Translations under genes and position numbers: made by a program | Assembly: GCF_018687715.1 (NCBI RefSeq) | Contig: NC_056766.1 | Span: forward strand, 26,640,433-26,704,432 | From: Carya illinoinensis | Taxonomy: Eukaryota > Streptophyta > Magnoliopsida > Fagales > Juglandaceae | Reading direction: 5' to 3' | DNA: 64,000 bases | Part shown: positions 1-11,520 of the stretch, piece after piece | Layout of the letters: the number at the start of each line of letters is the position of its first letter | Numbering within the stretch: position 1 is the stretch's first letter | Notes under the pieces: model-generated | Seen by the model: only the letters and a program-made list of their open reading frames with translations | The model's database searches: none | Told to the model about the DNA's origin: nothing

Positions 1-239
1 CTTCTTTTGTTGGGGGTTGCTTGGGCCTTGGCTTTGTCTCATTGTTTGTTCAATAGGTCGAGGTGGTCTTCCAATGCTCTGTTGTGTTACCTTTGGTCGA
101 AATGTCGGATACGGTAGCTTGGCAACACAATCTCTACAAGGGCCACAATCTCGTTCCTGTATGTTAGGGCAAACGAGGTCTCCACTGTCAAAGTTTTGAT
201 CGTGGTTCTATACGCCAGCAGAATGCCTAAGAGCTTTTC

Positions 240-900
240 CACACACTCTTCTTCTTTTTTTTTTTTTTTTATCCATAAGCTTCTTTTTTAGGATTTCAAG
301 TAGGGATTTTTTGGTCCCTTCCACTTGTCTGTTGGCCTAGGAATGTCCTAGGGATGAGTACTTGAATTGAAGTCCTAGCTCTGTACACCATTCTCAATAA
401 TGTTCTATATCAAGCTAGCTTCCGTTGTTCAAGATGAAGCTCTAGGAAATTCTGAACCAGCATACAATGGTCCTTCTTGCTGTGATTTTTGCCAGGGGGT
501 TCTGCTTTTGCTCACTTGGTGAAATAGTTAATAGCAATGACCATAAATCTCAATCCTCCTTTCCTTGGTTGGAGGGGCCCTACCAAGTTAACTCCCCATT
601 ATGCAAATGGCCAAGGGGACATTATGGAGGTCGGCTCCTTTGGCGGGTAGTGTGATATCGGGCGAATACTTGGCACTTTATGCACTTCTTGCAAATTCCT
701 TTGCGTCCTTGAGGGCATGGGGCCAATAGTAACCCGAACTCACGACCTTACTCACCAAATCTTTTCCTCTATAGTGATTCCTGCACACTCATCCATGTAC
801 CTCTGCTAGGATGTATTGGGCCTTCTTTGGAGATATTTGCAATATCTTTCTTAGAGGAGTTCCAGTCAGGAACTTGATGGGGTGAGCTTGAAAATAAAGT
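240..900 (-). pseudogene. E1 integrase remnant
   Basis: Minus-strand translation around 660-735 gives the end of the integrase zinc-binding domain (GYYWPHALKDAKEF, then a stop where the Cys pair is expected). It continues around 480-600 into the start of the catalytic core (FMVIAITYFTKWAKAEP). Around 310-400 there are traces of the segment that precedes the catalytic Glu. The reading frame changes several times. The match to the integrase at 9615-10433 is obvious by eye, and the two come from the same broad lineage. It is non-functional. Confidence 0.65.
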
Positions 901-1349
901 CGCGATCTCCTAGCTGATGTCACCTCATAGGGTGCAGCTAATGTAGTACACTAGTTTTTGAACGGCCCCTCTTCTTTGACCAAGGCCTTCAACACAACAT
1001 GGGGTGAGACCGCTAGATATATGTAGACCATGTACCCTTGCTTAGGCTAGCTTAGCAGCAGTGGTTTAGATAGGCACTGCTTTAGTGACTAAAATGCCCA
1101 ATCGCAGTCGTTGGTCCAAGGGTGTACTTTGCGCAGGACTGTAAAAATTGGTAGGCATTTATCTATGGATATGGACACAAACCTATTCAATGCTGCTACT
1201 TTGCTAGCCAGTCTCTGGGTTTCACCGATGTTTCGAAGGGCTTCATATCTATAATTGCCTTGAGTTTCTTCGTGTTGGCTTCTATTCCTCTCTCAGATAC
1301 TATAAAACCCACAAATCTTCCCGAGTCGAAACCAAAGGTGCACTTGGCT

Positions 1350-1760
1350 AGGTTCAGGTTCATTTGTATTGGCATAACACGACGAAAGCTTCCCTCAAAT
1401 CCTCTAGGTGCTAGGATGGCTCCTTGCTTTTAACTAGTACATCATTGATGTAAACCTCCATATTTCACCCATTCTAATTCTTGAACATCCAATTTACGAG
1501 TCTATGATATGTTGTTCTTGCGTTCTTCAACCCAATGGGAATGACTTGATAGCAGTACAATCCTCAGTCTGTTATGAACGAGGTCTTCTTCGTCTGCTGG
1601 ATTCATGTAGATTTGATTTTAGCCCAAATAGGTATCCATGAAGCTCAACTTCTAGTGGGAAGCTATCCTTTGGGCACGCCTTGTTGAGGTCGGTGAAGTC
1701 TACACACATCCTCCATTTTTCATTGGACTTTTTTACCAATATAACATTGGACAACCACTC
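1350..1760 (-). pseudogene. E1 reverse transcriptase remnant
   Basis: The minus-strand frame at 1754-1572 reads MSNVILVKKSNEKWRMCVDF and then LNKACPKDSFPLE, the conserved fingers/palm start of Tat-type RT. Around 1600-1640 a frame-shifted piece encodes the palm segment FMDTYLG followed by a stop and NQIYMNPADEE. At about 1436-1470 the expected YxDD catalytic box reads YIND: the first of the two aspartates is replaced by Asn (AAT), so the polymerase could not work. RNase H-like and connection sequence follows to about 900 but is too decayed to delimit. Confidence 0.75.
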
Positions 1761-1999
1761 GGGATAGTGAGCCTCTCTAATGAATTTTGCGGCGAGCAGT
1801 CAGTCAACTTCTTCAGATATGGTTGTGTACTTTTTGTCCTTAATGATCTCCTCCTTTTAGCGAACCTTGTTACTGGTGGAGTCAACACAAAGGCGATGCT
1901 CGATGATCGTGTTGTCTATCTCAAGCATGTCTTTGTAACTCCATCCAAACACATCCCTAGGTTGGGTGCCCCAGTATAGCATTGAAGGATGAGGAGGAC

Positions 2000-3720
2000 T
2001 TGACTACTAGGAAGTTGGTCATTGTGGTGGCACTGTGCACCCCCTTCTTGGCTTTGACTGGTTGGGTAATCATGCCCAAGGGTGGTACTACATCTCCGGA
2101 AAACCCCTTAAATGGTGTGGGAGATGGTCATAGTATGCTAGGATCAATGCCCATCTTGATGAATGCATCCCGAAAGAGAATATCTGCTGAGCTCACATTT
2201 TCAATCAAAATCCTCCTGGTAGTGTAGTTGGTGACTAACAACATTACCACCAATGCATCATCATGTGGATATAGGACCCCCTTTGCAATCTTCTTTCCCA
2301 AAGGAGATGCTCTCTGAGATCTTACACCTTGGTTGCTTGGGCGGTCTGTCTATCATGTATACTTTCTCGTATCTTGTGCTACGATTATGCGCTTTTCTAC
2401 TAGATGCAGAGGTTCCTCCTCCAGCGAACCCTCTTGTTATTGTATGGATTTCGCCCAAAGCTGCCTCACCATGTTTTGGGTTCTGGCGAGGAGCATCTCG
2501 ATCATCTTCCCTTGTTGGTTGCCTCATTTTTGGGCTTTTTATTCATTGGGTATTTCGATCTTGTCGTTTCATGGGCTTCAAAAATTCCATGACTAGCTGT
2601 TCCAACTCACTCGACTCTTCTTTTCATTGTGTAATTGTCCTCTGTCTAGTGATTGTCTAACTTATTGTAGGCACAAAAACGTCTTCCTTTCCTCACTTCA
2701 TTGCCACCCCTTGGTCTAGTGACCCCTCTTTCGACTACACATTAAGACTGTTATGAATGAATCTCGGACCACATTTGTGAGGGGGTGCTCACCTTTCTTA
2801 CCTTTTGTCATGCTGGCTTTGCCCCATTTTCTCTAGATCTATGGAAGTCCTTACCTTTTTCTTTCATCTTCGCTTTCCACAGTGCAATTAGGGCTTGTAG
2901 TGTGTCTTCGACATTGACAAAGTCATTGGCCTTGTCCATGAACCCTCTCAGTATTGATGGGGTCCTACATGCTAATTCTACCATGAATGGGCTTTGAGGC
3001 CATACACCCCATAAAGGTTGCCAGCGTAATTTTCTCGTCTTGATCATCAGTGGTTAATCGCTCCTTCCTGAATCAGGTGAGATATGTCTTCAAACTCTCT
3101 TCTTCTTTATGCTTGATGTTCAGGAGGTATGCTGCGGGTCATAAATTGCATTAGAAATTTCTTGGCCAATTCGTTGATGCTATCAATCGGTCTCAGTTGT
3201 AACACTCCGAACCAACCTATTACCACACCTTTCAACATTAATGGGAAAGCTCAACATACTACCTCTCCGAGGGATCCGTGAAGGATCATGTGTGCTTTAA
3301 AATTCTCTAGGTGGTCCATTAGATAACGTAGCTTGTTGTATAGCTCTATTTGCAGGACCTTAAACTTTGGTGGGAGTGGCACGATCATTAACTCCATGCT
3401 ATAGGGTAAATGTGTGTGGTTGAGTAGCTGATTGATTGAGGATGACCCCCAATCTTTCTAGCACCTCCTCATATTTATGGACAAGACTACATAATTCGTT
3501 GTGCAACTTCTCTTTTCCGCCTCCTCAGTATTCATTCCACCTGAACTGTGTGCATCTACTTCTGGTTGTTTGCTGTGGTTTGGTGAGGTGCCCTATCTAT
3601 AGTCTTGGTCTTTCCACCTCATGCTCTTGTTTTCTCATTGGAGAGCCTCCATCTCCAAAAGTCGTGCTTCCAAATTTGTGGAGGTGGTTTCCTGGTCATG
3701 GGTTGTGTGGGAGCCTGTCA
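2000..3720 (-). pseudogene. E1 gag and protease-region remnant
   Basis: Likely gag start codon at 3720-3718 (minus strand). The N-terminal part is broken by stops. The 3047-2808 frame carries the capsid-like segment with PFMVELACRTPSILRGFMDK. The 2527-2261 frame has the gag C-terminus REDDRDAPRQ and then EIHTITRGFAGGG, which precedes the protease in Tat-type polyproteins. From about 2230 to 2000 other frames resemble the protease-to-RT linker (LVTNYTTRRILIENVSSADI). The capsid nature is inferred from position and family resemblance. Many frameshifts; not functional. Confidence 0.65.
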
Positions 3721-3870
3721 TAGCAAGCATGTGAAAACCACGTTGAAATGTCTTTAGGAGTTCTGTGCGGATCCCATAGACCGTGCCATTGTTTTGGACG
3801 TGTCACCACCAACTGCTCTCGACTGCTAACCTATGACAAGAAAAGATGGTGGCCCGGTGTGCCTGGTGCA

Positions 3871-3882
3871 TCTCTGATACCT
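3871..3882 (-). promoter_or_regulatory. E1 primer binding site (initiator-Met tRNA type)
   Basis: The reverse complement reads AGGTATCAGAGA, matching 10 of 12 bases of the canonical plant TGGTATCAGAGC site complementary to the 3' end of initiator tRNA-Met. It lies between gag and the LTR beginning at 3921, as expected for a minus-strand element. The 38-base gap contains an AT microsatellite that has probably expanded. Confidence 0.7.
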
Positions 3883-3920
3883 AAGTCAGAAATAATTATA
3901 TATATATATTTATATATACT

Positions 3921-5443
3921 TGTAACACCCCCTTCTCGTAGGTTAGGGATGTAATGTGTTTTTTTATAAAAGTGACCCGGCAAGAGATCTCATATTTAAT
4001 AAAATAAAATTTACATTTATTTCATAAAAATAATTATTTAATAAAAACATGTTTCCAAATAATATTAAATAAAATAAATTGAATATAATTTATGCCATAA
4101 AAAATAGTTTATTCTAAGAAGTCTGGAATTTAATCAATTGCTCCATCTAAGCCTAGCCCACCTGCTCATATTCATCATCATTCTTACATGGGGTGGTTTA
4201 AAAACATAAAACAAACTAAAATGAGTTGATGACTCAATAAGAAACACATCATAACGTAAACGTACTTAACATAGCGTTTTTTATAAAACATTTCATGCTG
4301 AGAACGTAAAATCATGATCATTCATATGTATGCTTATGTCTTACATGACTTGCTTAAATTATTTGACTTATCATATTTATCTTACTGGCCCACACACTTA
4401 ACAATGTGTGCAAACTTTTACATGGGTCTTACATCCTGCGGCTACAAGGGGAGCCGCTAATAGTATTCTAGCATACTATGATGGACCACATTTAGATCCA
4501 TGGCTTGCAAATCCATGCATAAATCTTATTGGTACCATGCATCTAAATAGTCATCTTATCAAACTGCTCTTATCTTAGGCTTAATCTTATGAAAGCTTAT
4601 GTGTCTCATGCAACGTGAGGTACATGAGATGTATAAGACCTATATAATTATAATATGCGGAATGAAGTATTATGAATGACATGCTTGCAAATATAGTGAC
4701 ATACGTCGTACATAAATATTGGCTTTCAAAGAATTGGCTTTAATAATAATAATATATAACTAACTAACGTATGCTAATCCTAATTTATGATCAAGCTACT
4801 TACCTCTTGGTGCTGCTTCCACAATCTCACATCATAGCTTGCGACCTATACGAGGTACTAGACATTACTAAACTTATAGGAATGTGTCGTAACATTCTAA
4901 TTATTTGAAATCGTATTGTAGAAATAATTTAATAAATCTTCAATCATACTAAGGTTACTATATATTAATATTATTTAAAGCTCACAACATTTTCCTTGAT
5001 TTTTTCTATTTAAAATATGACTTAATAATTAGAATGGGATTAAATAGACAATGGAAACATTAACTAAAAAATATACTCATTAACCTACTTTAAATATATT
5101 TTAAATTCCTTGGGTATTTGCTGAAAAAAAATTGTTTTTAAGTCAATGCGCTCAAATTTATTCAAATAAAACTTTGGCCTAACTAAAATTTAAGCCCAGC
5201 CCCAATAAAGGAAAACAACCTTCTCAATCACTAAAAACAAGTCCGGTAAAATATAACCAGTCCAATCCTATTTCGGACACAAGCCCTTGTAAAATTAAAT
5301 AAGTCCAACTAAAGAACTAAAACAAGAGATGTCTTACTGAAATAAGCCCAATTTAAAACAAGGCCCATGCGAGTAAGCCCATCTCAAAAGGATTTTTGGT
5401 GCAAACTTTAAAAAAAATTTAAGGCTTTTACAGGAGGGTTACA
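3921..5443 (-). repeat. E1 5' LTR
   Basis: The segment starts TGTAACACCC and ends GGGTTACA, so it has TG...CA ends inside a short inverted repeat (TGTAAC/GTTACA), 1,523 bases long. It sits directly beyond the primer site. It shares phrases with the outer solo LTR at 44556-62165 (for example TTACCTCTT near 4800 and near 45910), so the two belong to related families. No coding capacity; AT-rich. Confidence 0.7.
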
Positions 5444-5731
5444 GGGCAAAGGCTTTAGTGACAATTTCTTTATGTAAATCCCAAGAAATCTGCACCTAAT
5501 TGACCGATAGGGGCTAAAAGCCTTAAGCTCCTTTTATTTTGCAAGGACACTGTTAAGGACGTGTTCCACCACCGCCTATGCAACTATCGACTTGCAAACA
5601 TTAAGAAGACTCCAGTGTGGTACACTTGAGAATACTCCGATGCTTAAGCTAGTAAAGATTCCGTTTGACGGTTACCTTTCTGCTCCAGTGTCAGGTCATG
5701 ATGCCTATGGCTGGCATTTTGTATTCGCCCC

Positions 5732-5741
5732 TTTTAAATAC
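5732..5741 (+). promoter_or_regulatory. Possible TATA box of the E2 antisense gene
   Basis: TTTTAAATAC lies about 155 bases upstream of the ATG at 5889 and is followed by a pyrimidine-rich leader of CT and CCT runs, as is common downstream of plant transcription starts. The third element has a comparable TATTTAAATC at 14089-14098. The assignment rests only on motif and position. Confidence 0.4.
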
Positions 5742-5888
5742 CCGTCTACAAATCCTGTCCATTCTTTCCCTTACTGCCTTTCCCTATTCTCATTCTTGCC
5801 CGTGCCTATCCCTGTCCCTGTTCTTGCTTCTTAGCGTATACTTACCTTGACTTACTTATTTCCTTACCATTTTTCTTCTCAAGATTCC

Positions 5889-8687
5889 ATGGCTGAATAT
5901 GGTGGCAGCTTTGAGTAACCTTCCCCTGCACCAGAAACCCCAGTCTTCGATGGGTATGGGTGACATTTTGCATTAAGACAGAAATATTTTCCAGCGATTA
6001 GGGACGAATTTCGCATCCTTGAAGACGCGGCGCTGGAAGTTCCTTTATCTGGGTGCTGCGATGACGAAGGGTTCGCTGTCAAAGTTACCCTAACTTCTTC
6101 CCTTTTGTCTCATGGACTAAGACTTCCTTTCTGTCACCCCTTCACGACATTTTGGACTTACTGGGTTTGGCACCTGTTAAATCCATCCCTTCACATTGAG
6201 GGCCTTTCTCTACACCTGCGTGTTTTGTCGTATGGTTTTGGAACCCCTTTGGGTCATTTACCCCGACTTGACTGCTCAGGAATTTTTGTCTTTTTACAGT
6301 GTGAGGCCCACCATCAAGGGCAATGTTGCTAGCTTTCTCAAGAAAGTCAAAGGGAAAATGTTGGCTTGATTTGAGACTTGGCCTTCAAATGCCAAGAACA
6401 GGACGAACAGGTTCTTCTCTATCATTGGCCAGGGTTGGGAGTTTCCTGCCCCTAAAGCTCATTTAAGAGATTTTCCAGTTAGGGTGATCTGGGGCGTCCG
6501 TCCTGATGATAAGAGCTTGTGGGCAAACATGGAGCCTTTATCAATTTGGGAGCTGGCCTAAATCAAAATTGTCCCCCCTTGGGCTTAGGCTCACCCTGAC
6601 CAGCTTTGGATTGACTTCCTACTGATGCCTGCCCATATTGATCGGTTCTTGATGTCCCCCAACCACTCCCATGTTCAGGGGCACTCATTCATGATTTTTG
6701 CCACAATTCCTCCTTCCAACTTGGCAAGCCTTCAGAGAAACGCAAGAAATACAACCAAGCAATACAGAAGAAGAAGGAAAAGAACAGGTCATCCGAAGAG
6801 GAAAAAGGCAAACAAAAATAGGAGAATAAGAACAAGAAGAATAAAAAGGAGGAGAACAAAAAGAAAGAAAGAAAAGAAAGAAAGAAAAGAAAGAAAAGAA
6901 AGAAAAGGGAAGGACAAAGAAGAAAAGAGGCAAAAGAAAAGGGCCCATGCCGAGGACACCTCTCCTCCTAGGCCCAAGCAAAAGAAGACCCTGGCGCCTT
7001 TAGAAGGTGACCACTCCCAGGCACTTACCCCGCTAGCCATTGCCAAACTTCCTGTAGCTGGCAGGTCTTCTGCGAGGCTACATTCTGCTAGATTGGGAAA
7101 CGTGCAAACTTGGCCCTCTCAGATCTGGCCACCACCTTCAAGCTTGACCCCTCTCAATAGGTGTGCACCTTGGCATCCAGCCCCATTTTCCAATTCCCCA
7201 TATTTGATAACTTGGTGGAGGAGGGCTAGTTGGACCCTAAACTTGCGATTGCCCTCAATCTAAATTCTAATGCATTGAAGGAGATTTGTCTGCCTGTGGT
7301 GGGAGATCATGTCCATTTCCCGCTTGAGAGCATTCGCGAAGGGACAATGAGTATTCCGCCTACTGATAGGGTGGATAGAGCTCCTGCCGAACAGGAGACT
7401 TGGGTGGCTTGGTTAGGGGCACGCCACCTAGCCATGAAGATAGAGGTGACGAGATGGATGCCAACTCACCCCTCCTAGAGACTCCACCAATCACTATCTT
7501 TGGGGGTAATACTCCCTTGTTGCTTGGCAGTGGTGAGTACCTCTCACTTCCTCCTCTTTTTGCCCCAACCTTTGGTGCAGATATTAAATCCCTTATTCTT
7601 GAGAGATTGGGTGGTGTGCTAGGAGAAGACATTTCCCTACTTGAGGCCGACTTGGCCTACACTAGGACCTCCCTCCCATCTACAAGCTTCAGAGGTCCCC
7701 TAGAAGGGATGGCAAACTCAACTCCAAGGATCGACCAGACTTTCTTGCCTGGGGATGTTCCTAACCCCAAAGAGATGTTTGGCGAGAAGGCTATTGGTGG
7801 CGCCTCCTCTTCCTCTACCAACGCCCAAGCTGAGGCCACCACCCAAATGGGCAGCCACCTAAAAGATTGGCTTTCTGAGGTACCACTAGCAATTAATTGG
7901 CTCTCCATTTTTCTTTACAAGTTCTTATGCAGTTTCTTACTAAAGTGCCTTTTTTTGTACTTTTATAGGGCATTAATGGTTTGGCGGAGTGGATCTTGGC
8001 AGATTAATGAAGTCCTTTTTTTGTACTTTTATAAGCATTAATGAAGTCCTTGAGCTCCGCGATGCCGTTAGCTGTGCCTAAGAGGCAAAGACTAAGAATG
8101 ACTTCGCCTTAAGGCTTCTTCAGTTAGAAAGGGACTTTACAAAGTCCTAACTTTATGATGCTCGGAGAGGATTCAAAGATGAGCTAACCTGCTCGCAAAA
8201 ACACATCGACGGGCTAGCTCAAGAGTTGGCAGTTGTCATGGAGAAGGACTACCACATTGCTCTTGATCATTCAGAGGCACGGGGGGCCTTGGAAGAACTT
8301 TAGAAATGTCACCAGTAATACAAGGATAGTCGTAGGGATTTGGACGAGGAGCTTAGGAAATCAAACCTGGCTTTCCTTGCTAAGGACTAGTAGCTAACTG
8401 AGAAGAAGAATGAACTAGCTGCTACTCAGGCGGAAATTGCCCTCTTGTATGGCCAACTAGTCCTGACCCCTGTTACAGGGGATTGTGCCTTCACCTATGG
8501 TTATGGCATTGGAATCCTGAGGCTCAGGTCCTGCCTTTTAACCAACCCTGGTACAGACCTCGAGAATCTAGGCCAGGACCTATTCCTTGCTAAAGCTGCT
8601 CCCTGCCGCCATGTCGACACTTTTGGGCAAGATGAGATGCCTAACTCTTTCATAGGCAGACCTCCACTACTGCCGCCCGGCCCCTAG
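5889..8687 (+). pseudogene. Antisense ORF of E2, resembling 'putative gypsy type transposon' (PF04195) proteins
   Basis: Starting at ATG 5889 the plus strand encodes a decayed protein. There are early stops, then HGLRLPFCHPF, and after a frameshift DILDLLGLAPVKS. Further on come FLSFYSVRPTIKGNVASF (about 6285-6340) and NRFFSIIGQGWEFPAP (about 6405-6455). This order fits the plant family called putative gypsy type transposon (PF04195), as I remember it. A Lys/Arg-rich segment follows (6770-6950), then a Ser/Pro-rich part, then a coiled coil (about 8100-8450, e.g. LTEKKNELAATQAEIALLYG) and a C-terminus ending near 8687. Its molecular role is unknown in the family. Multiple stops make it a pseudogene. 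A Pfam profile search would decide the family. Confidence 0.55.
6770..6950 (+). repeat. Purine-rich low-complexity tract coding Lys/Arg/Glu
   Basis: About 180 bases made almost only of A and G (AGAAAGAAA-type units). In the antisense gene frame this reads as a highly basic KERKERK stretch. It may once have been a nuclear-localisation or linker segment that grew by replication slippage. Confidence 0.8.
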
Positions 8688-8773
8688 CTTGCTTCGGATG
8701 GTTGTCTTTTTGTCCTTTTTTTATGATTATTCATTGTATTTTATACTATTTTTCACTTTGTACCAATCATAGT

Positions 8774-8779
8774 AATAAA
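8774..8779 (+). terminator. Possible poly(A) signal of the E2 antisense gene
   Basis: AATAAA lies about 90 bases after the likely stop near 8685, in a T-rich stretch resembling a 3' untranslated region (8697-8810). With the upstream TATA-like box, this gives the antisense gene the outline of a complete transcription unit. AATAAA occurs often by chance in AT-rich DNA. Confidence 0.4.
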
Positions 8780-8888
8780 CCTTGATGATGAGTATTTGTT
8801 AATTTTTTTGCTGTGCACCCTTAGCCTTTCATTTAATTTGATTCACTTATTCTTGGTTTTCTGTTTTATAAGTCGTTGATGCTTGTGA

Positions 8889-9312
8889 TGGGCACCTTAG
8901 TAAGGGGTGTGGTCTAAAGACCACCGTGCCCCTTTTTCATGGTACCTTAAGCTGCTAAGATTTGTCGTAGGTGTTTGAGGGTGGCGTGGCCTAAAGACCT
9001 GCACGCCTTTTTTTCATGGTACCACAAGCTGTTAAGGCTGGTCATAGGTGTTTAAGGGTGGCGTGGTTTGGTGACATCCACGTCCTTTTTTCATAACACC
9101 ACAAGCTGCTAAGGCTTGTCATAGGTGTGTATGGGTGGTGTGCTCTAGTAACCTCCACGCCCTTTTTTCATGGTACTGCAAGCTGCTAAGGCTTGTCATA
9201 GTTGTTTAAGGGTGGCGTGGTCTAGTGACCTTCGTACCCTTTTTTCATGACATTGTAAGATGCTAAGGCTTGTTTAAGGGTGGCATGGTCTAGTGACCTC
9301 TGCACCCTTTTT
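8889..9312. repeat. 77-base tandem array in E2
   Basis: The marker AAGCTGCTAAGG (and variants) recurs at 8949, 9026, 9103, 9180 and 9257, exactly 77 bases apart each time. Every unit also has GGTGGCGTGG, a CCTTTTTTCATGG block and a GACC motif. The last unit is shortened. The array lies between the antisense gene and pol, the place where tandem repeats are common in Tat elements. Confidence 0.9.
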
Positions 9313-9614
9313 TCGTTTTCCACGGTGCGCTTGCTGAATTTTGCACAAATGCGCACCTGCTTGTATTTTCTTCTACCAAGAAATCATCAATGAAATAGAG
9401 TGTGACAGGATTTTGCAATAAACAGATGCAAATGCTACCAAAAACATGGATATATAAACGTAATAATGTCAAAAAAAAAAAAAATGAAATCAAAGTAAAT
9501 GGAATCACTACAAATGTTACTGAAAAAATTTCCTTAAGTGCTCTGCATTCCACCAGTGTGGCAGGTCTTTCCCCTAGCTATCTTTCAAATAGTATGACTT
9601 AGGTCTATTATTCA

Positions 9615-10433
9615 CTACCATCGGGGTCCCATCTTCCCTTCATCTTGGGTAGTCAATCCCATTTTCTTCAAAACCAAATCTCCTATCTTAAAAGTCTTGG
9701 GCTTTACTCTTTTGTTGAAGTATTGCTTGGTCTCAGCTTTTTCCTGCAGCATTCTGGCTTCCACTTTTTCTCTTTCTTCCTCCACTAAATCGAGGTACTC
9801 TTCTATTTTCTTATCATTTTGGGCGAATAAGAAGGGCTCGTTCGACTGGGGGAACCGTTTCGCACCCATATACCAATGCAAATGAGGACTCCCCTATTGG
9901 AGTTTTTGCTAATGTTTTGTACACCCAAAGTACCACCAAAAATTCATCTGCCCATTCTCCCTTTTTCTCTACGAACATTTTTTTAAGAATTGAGAGTAGT
10001 GCCTTGTTTGTTGCTTCTACTTGCCTGTTCGCTTGAGGGTGGCCTGGTGAGGAGTAATTTACTTTAATCTTCAATTCCACACACCATTCTCTGTAATAGT
10101 CAGAGTCAAACCGGCACCCATTGTCTGACACTATGCTTTACGGGATTCCAAACTTGCTAACCACGTTGTGAAATAATCAACGTTGACAACCATGAACTTT
10201 ACTCCACCTCTCCCTCTCAGAAATAGCCCAACCAGATCGATTTCCCATTCACAAGGCCATGGTGTTGCCATGGATGTTAATCCCTCTGGAGGGGTTTGCG
10301 GTACCAGTGTGTATGTCTGCCACTTGACACACTTTTTAGTGAATTCCCAAGCATCTCTTAACGCATTGGGCCAATAGTATCCTGCCCTTATTGCCTTCCT
10401 GGCTAATTTTTTCCACCAAAATGGTTTCCACAT
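9615..10433 (-). pseudogene. E2 integrase remnant
   Basis: On the minus strand 10433-10131 encodes the end of the zinc-binding domain (AGYYWPNALRDAWEFTKKCV) and the start of the catalytic core (EWEIDLVGLF and FMVVNVDYFTTW). After a frameshift, 10131-9814 encodes MSDNGCRFDSDYYREWC and GHPQANRQVEATNK, covering the second Asp (SDNG) and the catalytic Glu (VEATNK) of the DDE triad. The 9881-9615 frame gives the C-terminal part (EKVEARMLQEKAE, FKIGDLVLKK). The Cys pair and catalytic residues are better kept than in E1, but several frame breaks make it non-functional. Confidence 0.8.
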
Positions 10434-10750
10434 ATTCCTTCATGTATTTTTGCTAAAATATATTGTGCTTCTTATAGGGAAATACACCGTAATAACGAGG
10501 TTGAGAAACCCCTCTTATAAAGGACTCCATCAATGAGCATGAAACTTGCTACCTTTCTCCTTACCCTCATTGTTCTCTAGTAACTTTCCTTCATCTAGGT
10601 ACTGGACCGCACTATTTGCCCAATCTAGGATATTGGAGCCCAGGACGCCTACCTCTCTTCCAATGGCCGGGATCTCAATGACTCTCCTTTCCACTTGCCA
10701 TAGGAGAGGCGCCTCCTCCATTCCTGATGTTGTATGTGCATATTTATCCG

Positions 10751-11515
10751 TCACTTCGTTATCCACCCTTGTATCAGGGTTACATAAAAATATGAGAAGA
10801 GGTCGCGTGGCTCCCAAACTCGTGCTAAATAATTTTTCAATTTCTCCCCTTTTGTAGCATATAATCCCAACAATTGATTCACAACCACCTGCGAGTCTAA
10901 CTTTGCCTCGATCTTGGTTGCCCCTATCTTGGCGGCTATAGAAAGCCTTGCAACGAGTGCTTCATATTCGGCTTCATTGTTGGTTGCCTTAAATGTTAAC
11001 GTTGCCATGTAGTGTCATTCTTTACCATCTGGTCTTAGTAAATGCATCCTCAAGCCTCCTCCTGCCCGGCATGATGAGCCATCTATGAAAGGTACTACCC
11101 ATGGCTTTCCCGTTGGAGCTACTATGTCTTCTTGGGGAAAACCCAAAAATTCTACTACAAAGTTTGCCAGCGCTTGACCCTTTACCACCCTCTTCAATAT
11201 ATACTCTAAATCAAACTCACTTAGTTCAATCGACCACCTTACCAGTCTTCCTGAGCTGTCAGGTTTTCTCAGAGTTTTGCCAACGGGCTCTCTGTGAGCA
11301 CCTTTATTGTGTGGGCTTGAAAGTATGGGCGGAGTCTTCTTGCTGCTGTTACCAAGGCGAAGGCTATTATCTCGACTTGAAGATACCTTACTTCTACTCC
11401 TCTGAGAGCTCGACTTATGTAATACACATGATGTTGGGTGGCTCCCTCTTCTTTTACTAGGATGACGGACACTGCGTGTGGGGAAACTGCTAAGTATGCA
11501 CAAAACTTATTGCCT
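10751..11515 (-). pseudogene. E2 RT C-terminus and RNase H remnant
   Basis: In the 11472-11269 frame, VILVKEEGATQHHVYYISRA and RRLRPYFQAHTIKVL give the RT connection segment. The 11503-11015 frame supplies WSIELSEFDLEYILKRVVKG and FIDGSSCRAGGGLR, the first catalytic Asp region of RNase H. The 11008-10751 frame has NNEAEYEAL (catalytic Glu) and LDSQVVVNQL (second Asp). The RNase H catalytic residues are visible but lie in different frames, so the protein is broken. The N-terminal RT is absent: homology stops near 11520. Confidence 0.8.
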
Positions 11516-11520
11516 TTGTC

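Larger units (their letters stand above)
1..5443 (-). mobile_element. Ty3/gypsy LTR retrotransposon E1 (Tat type), 5' portion
   Basis: On the minus strand the order from the right is LTR (5443-3921), primer binding site (3882-3871), gag (about 3720-2530), protease region (about 2260-2000), reverse transcriptase (about 1760-1350), RNase H, then integrase (about 900-250), running off the left edge. This is the Ty3/gypsy order, with integrase after RT. The RT stretch with VDFTDLNKACPKDSFPL is typical of the Tat group. The coding region is full of stops and frameshifts and its RT active site is altered, so it is dead. The 3' LTR lies outside the window, so no target duplication can be checked. 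Confidence 0.8.
5444..11520 (-). mobile_element. Ty3/gypsy element E2 (Tat type) fragment with antisense gene
   Basis: The sense (minus) strand carries RT C-terminus and RNase H (11503-10751), then integrase (10433-9615). Beyond these, towards the element 3' end, come a 77-base tandem array (8889-9312) and an opposite-strand gene remnant (5889-8687). Tat-group elements are known to carry additional ORFs, some antisense and placed between pol and the 3' LTR. The fragment ends where E1 begins at 5443, as if E1 had inserted into it, and stops abruptly near 11520 inside the RT/RNase H region. Confidence 0.7.

Noticed and set aside
8889..9312. Evenly spaced repeats that could recall a CRISPR array
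   Set aside because: Units are 77 bases and diverge along their length, with no unique spacers, and the setting is a plant retroelement.
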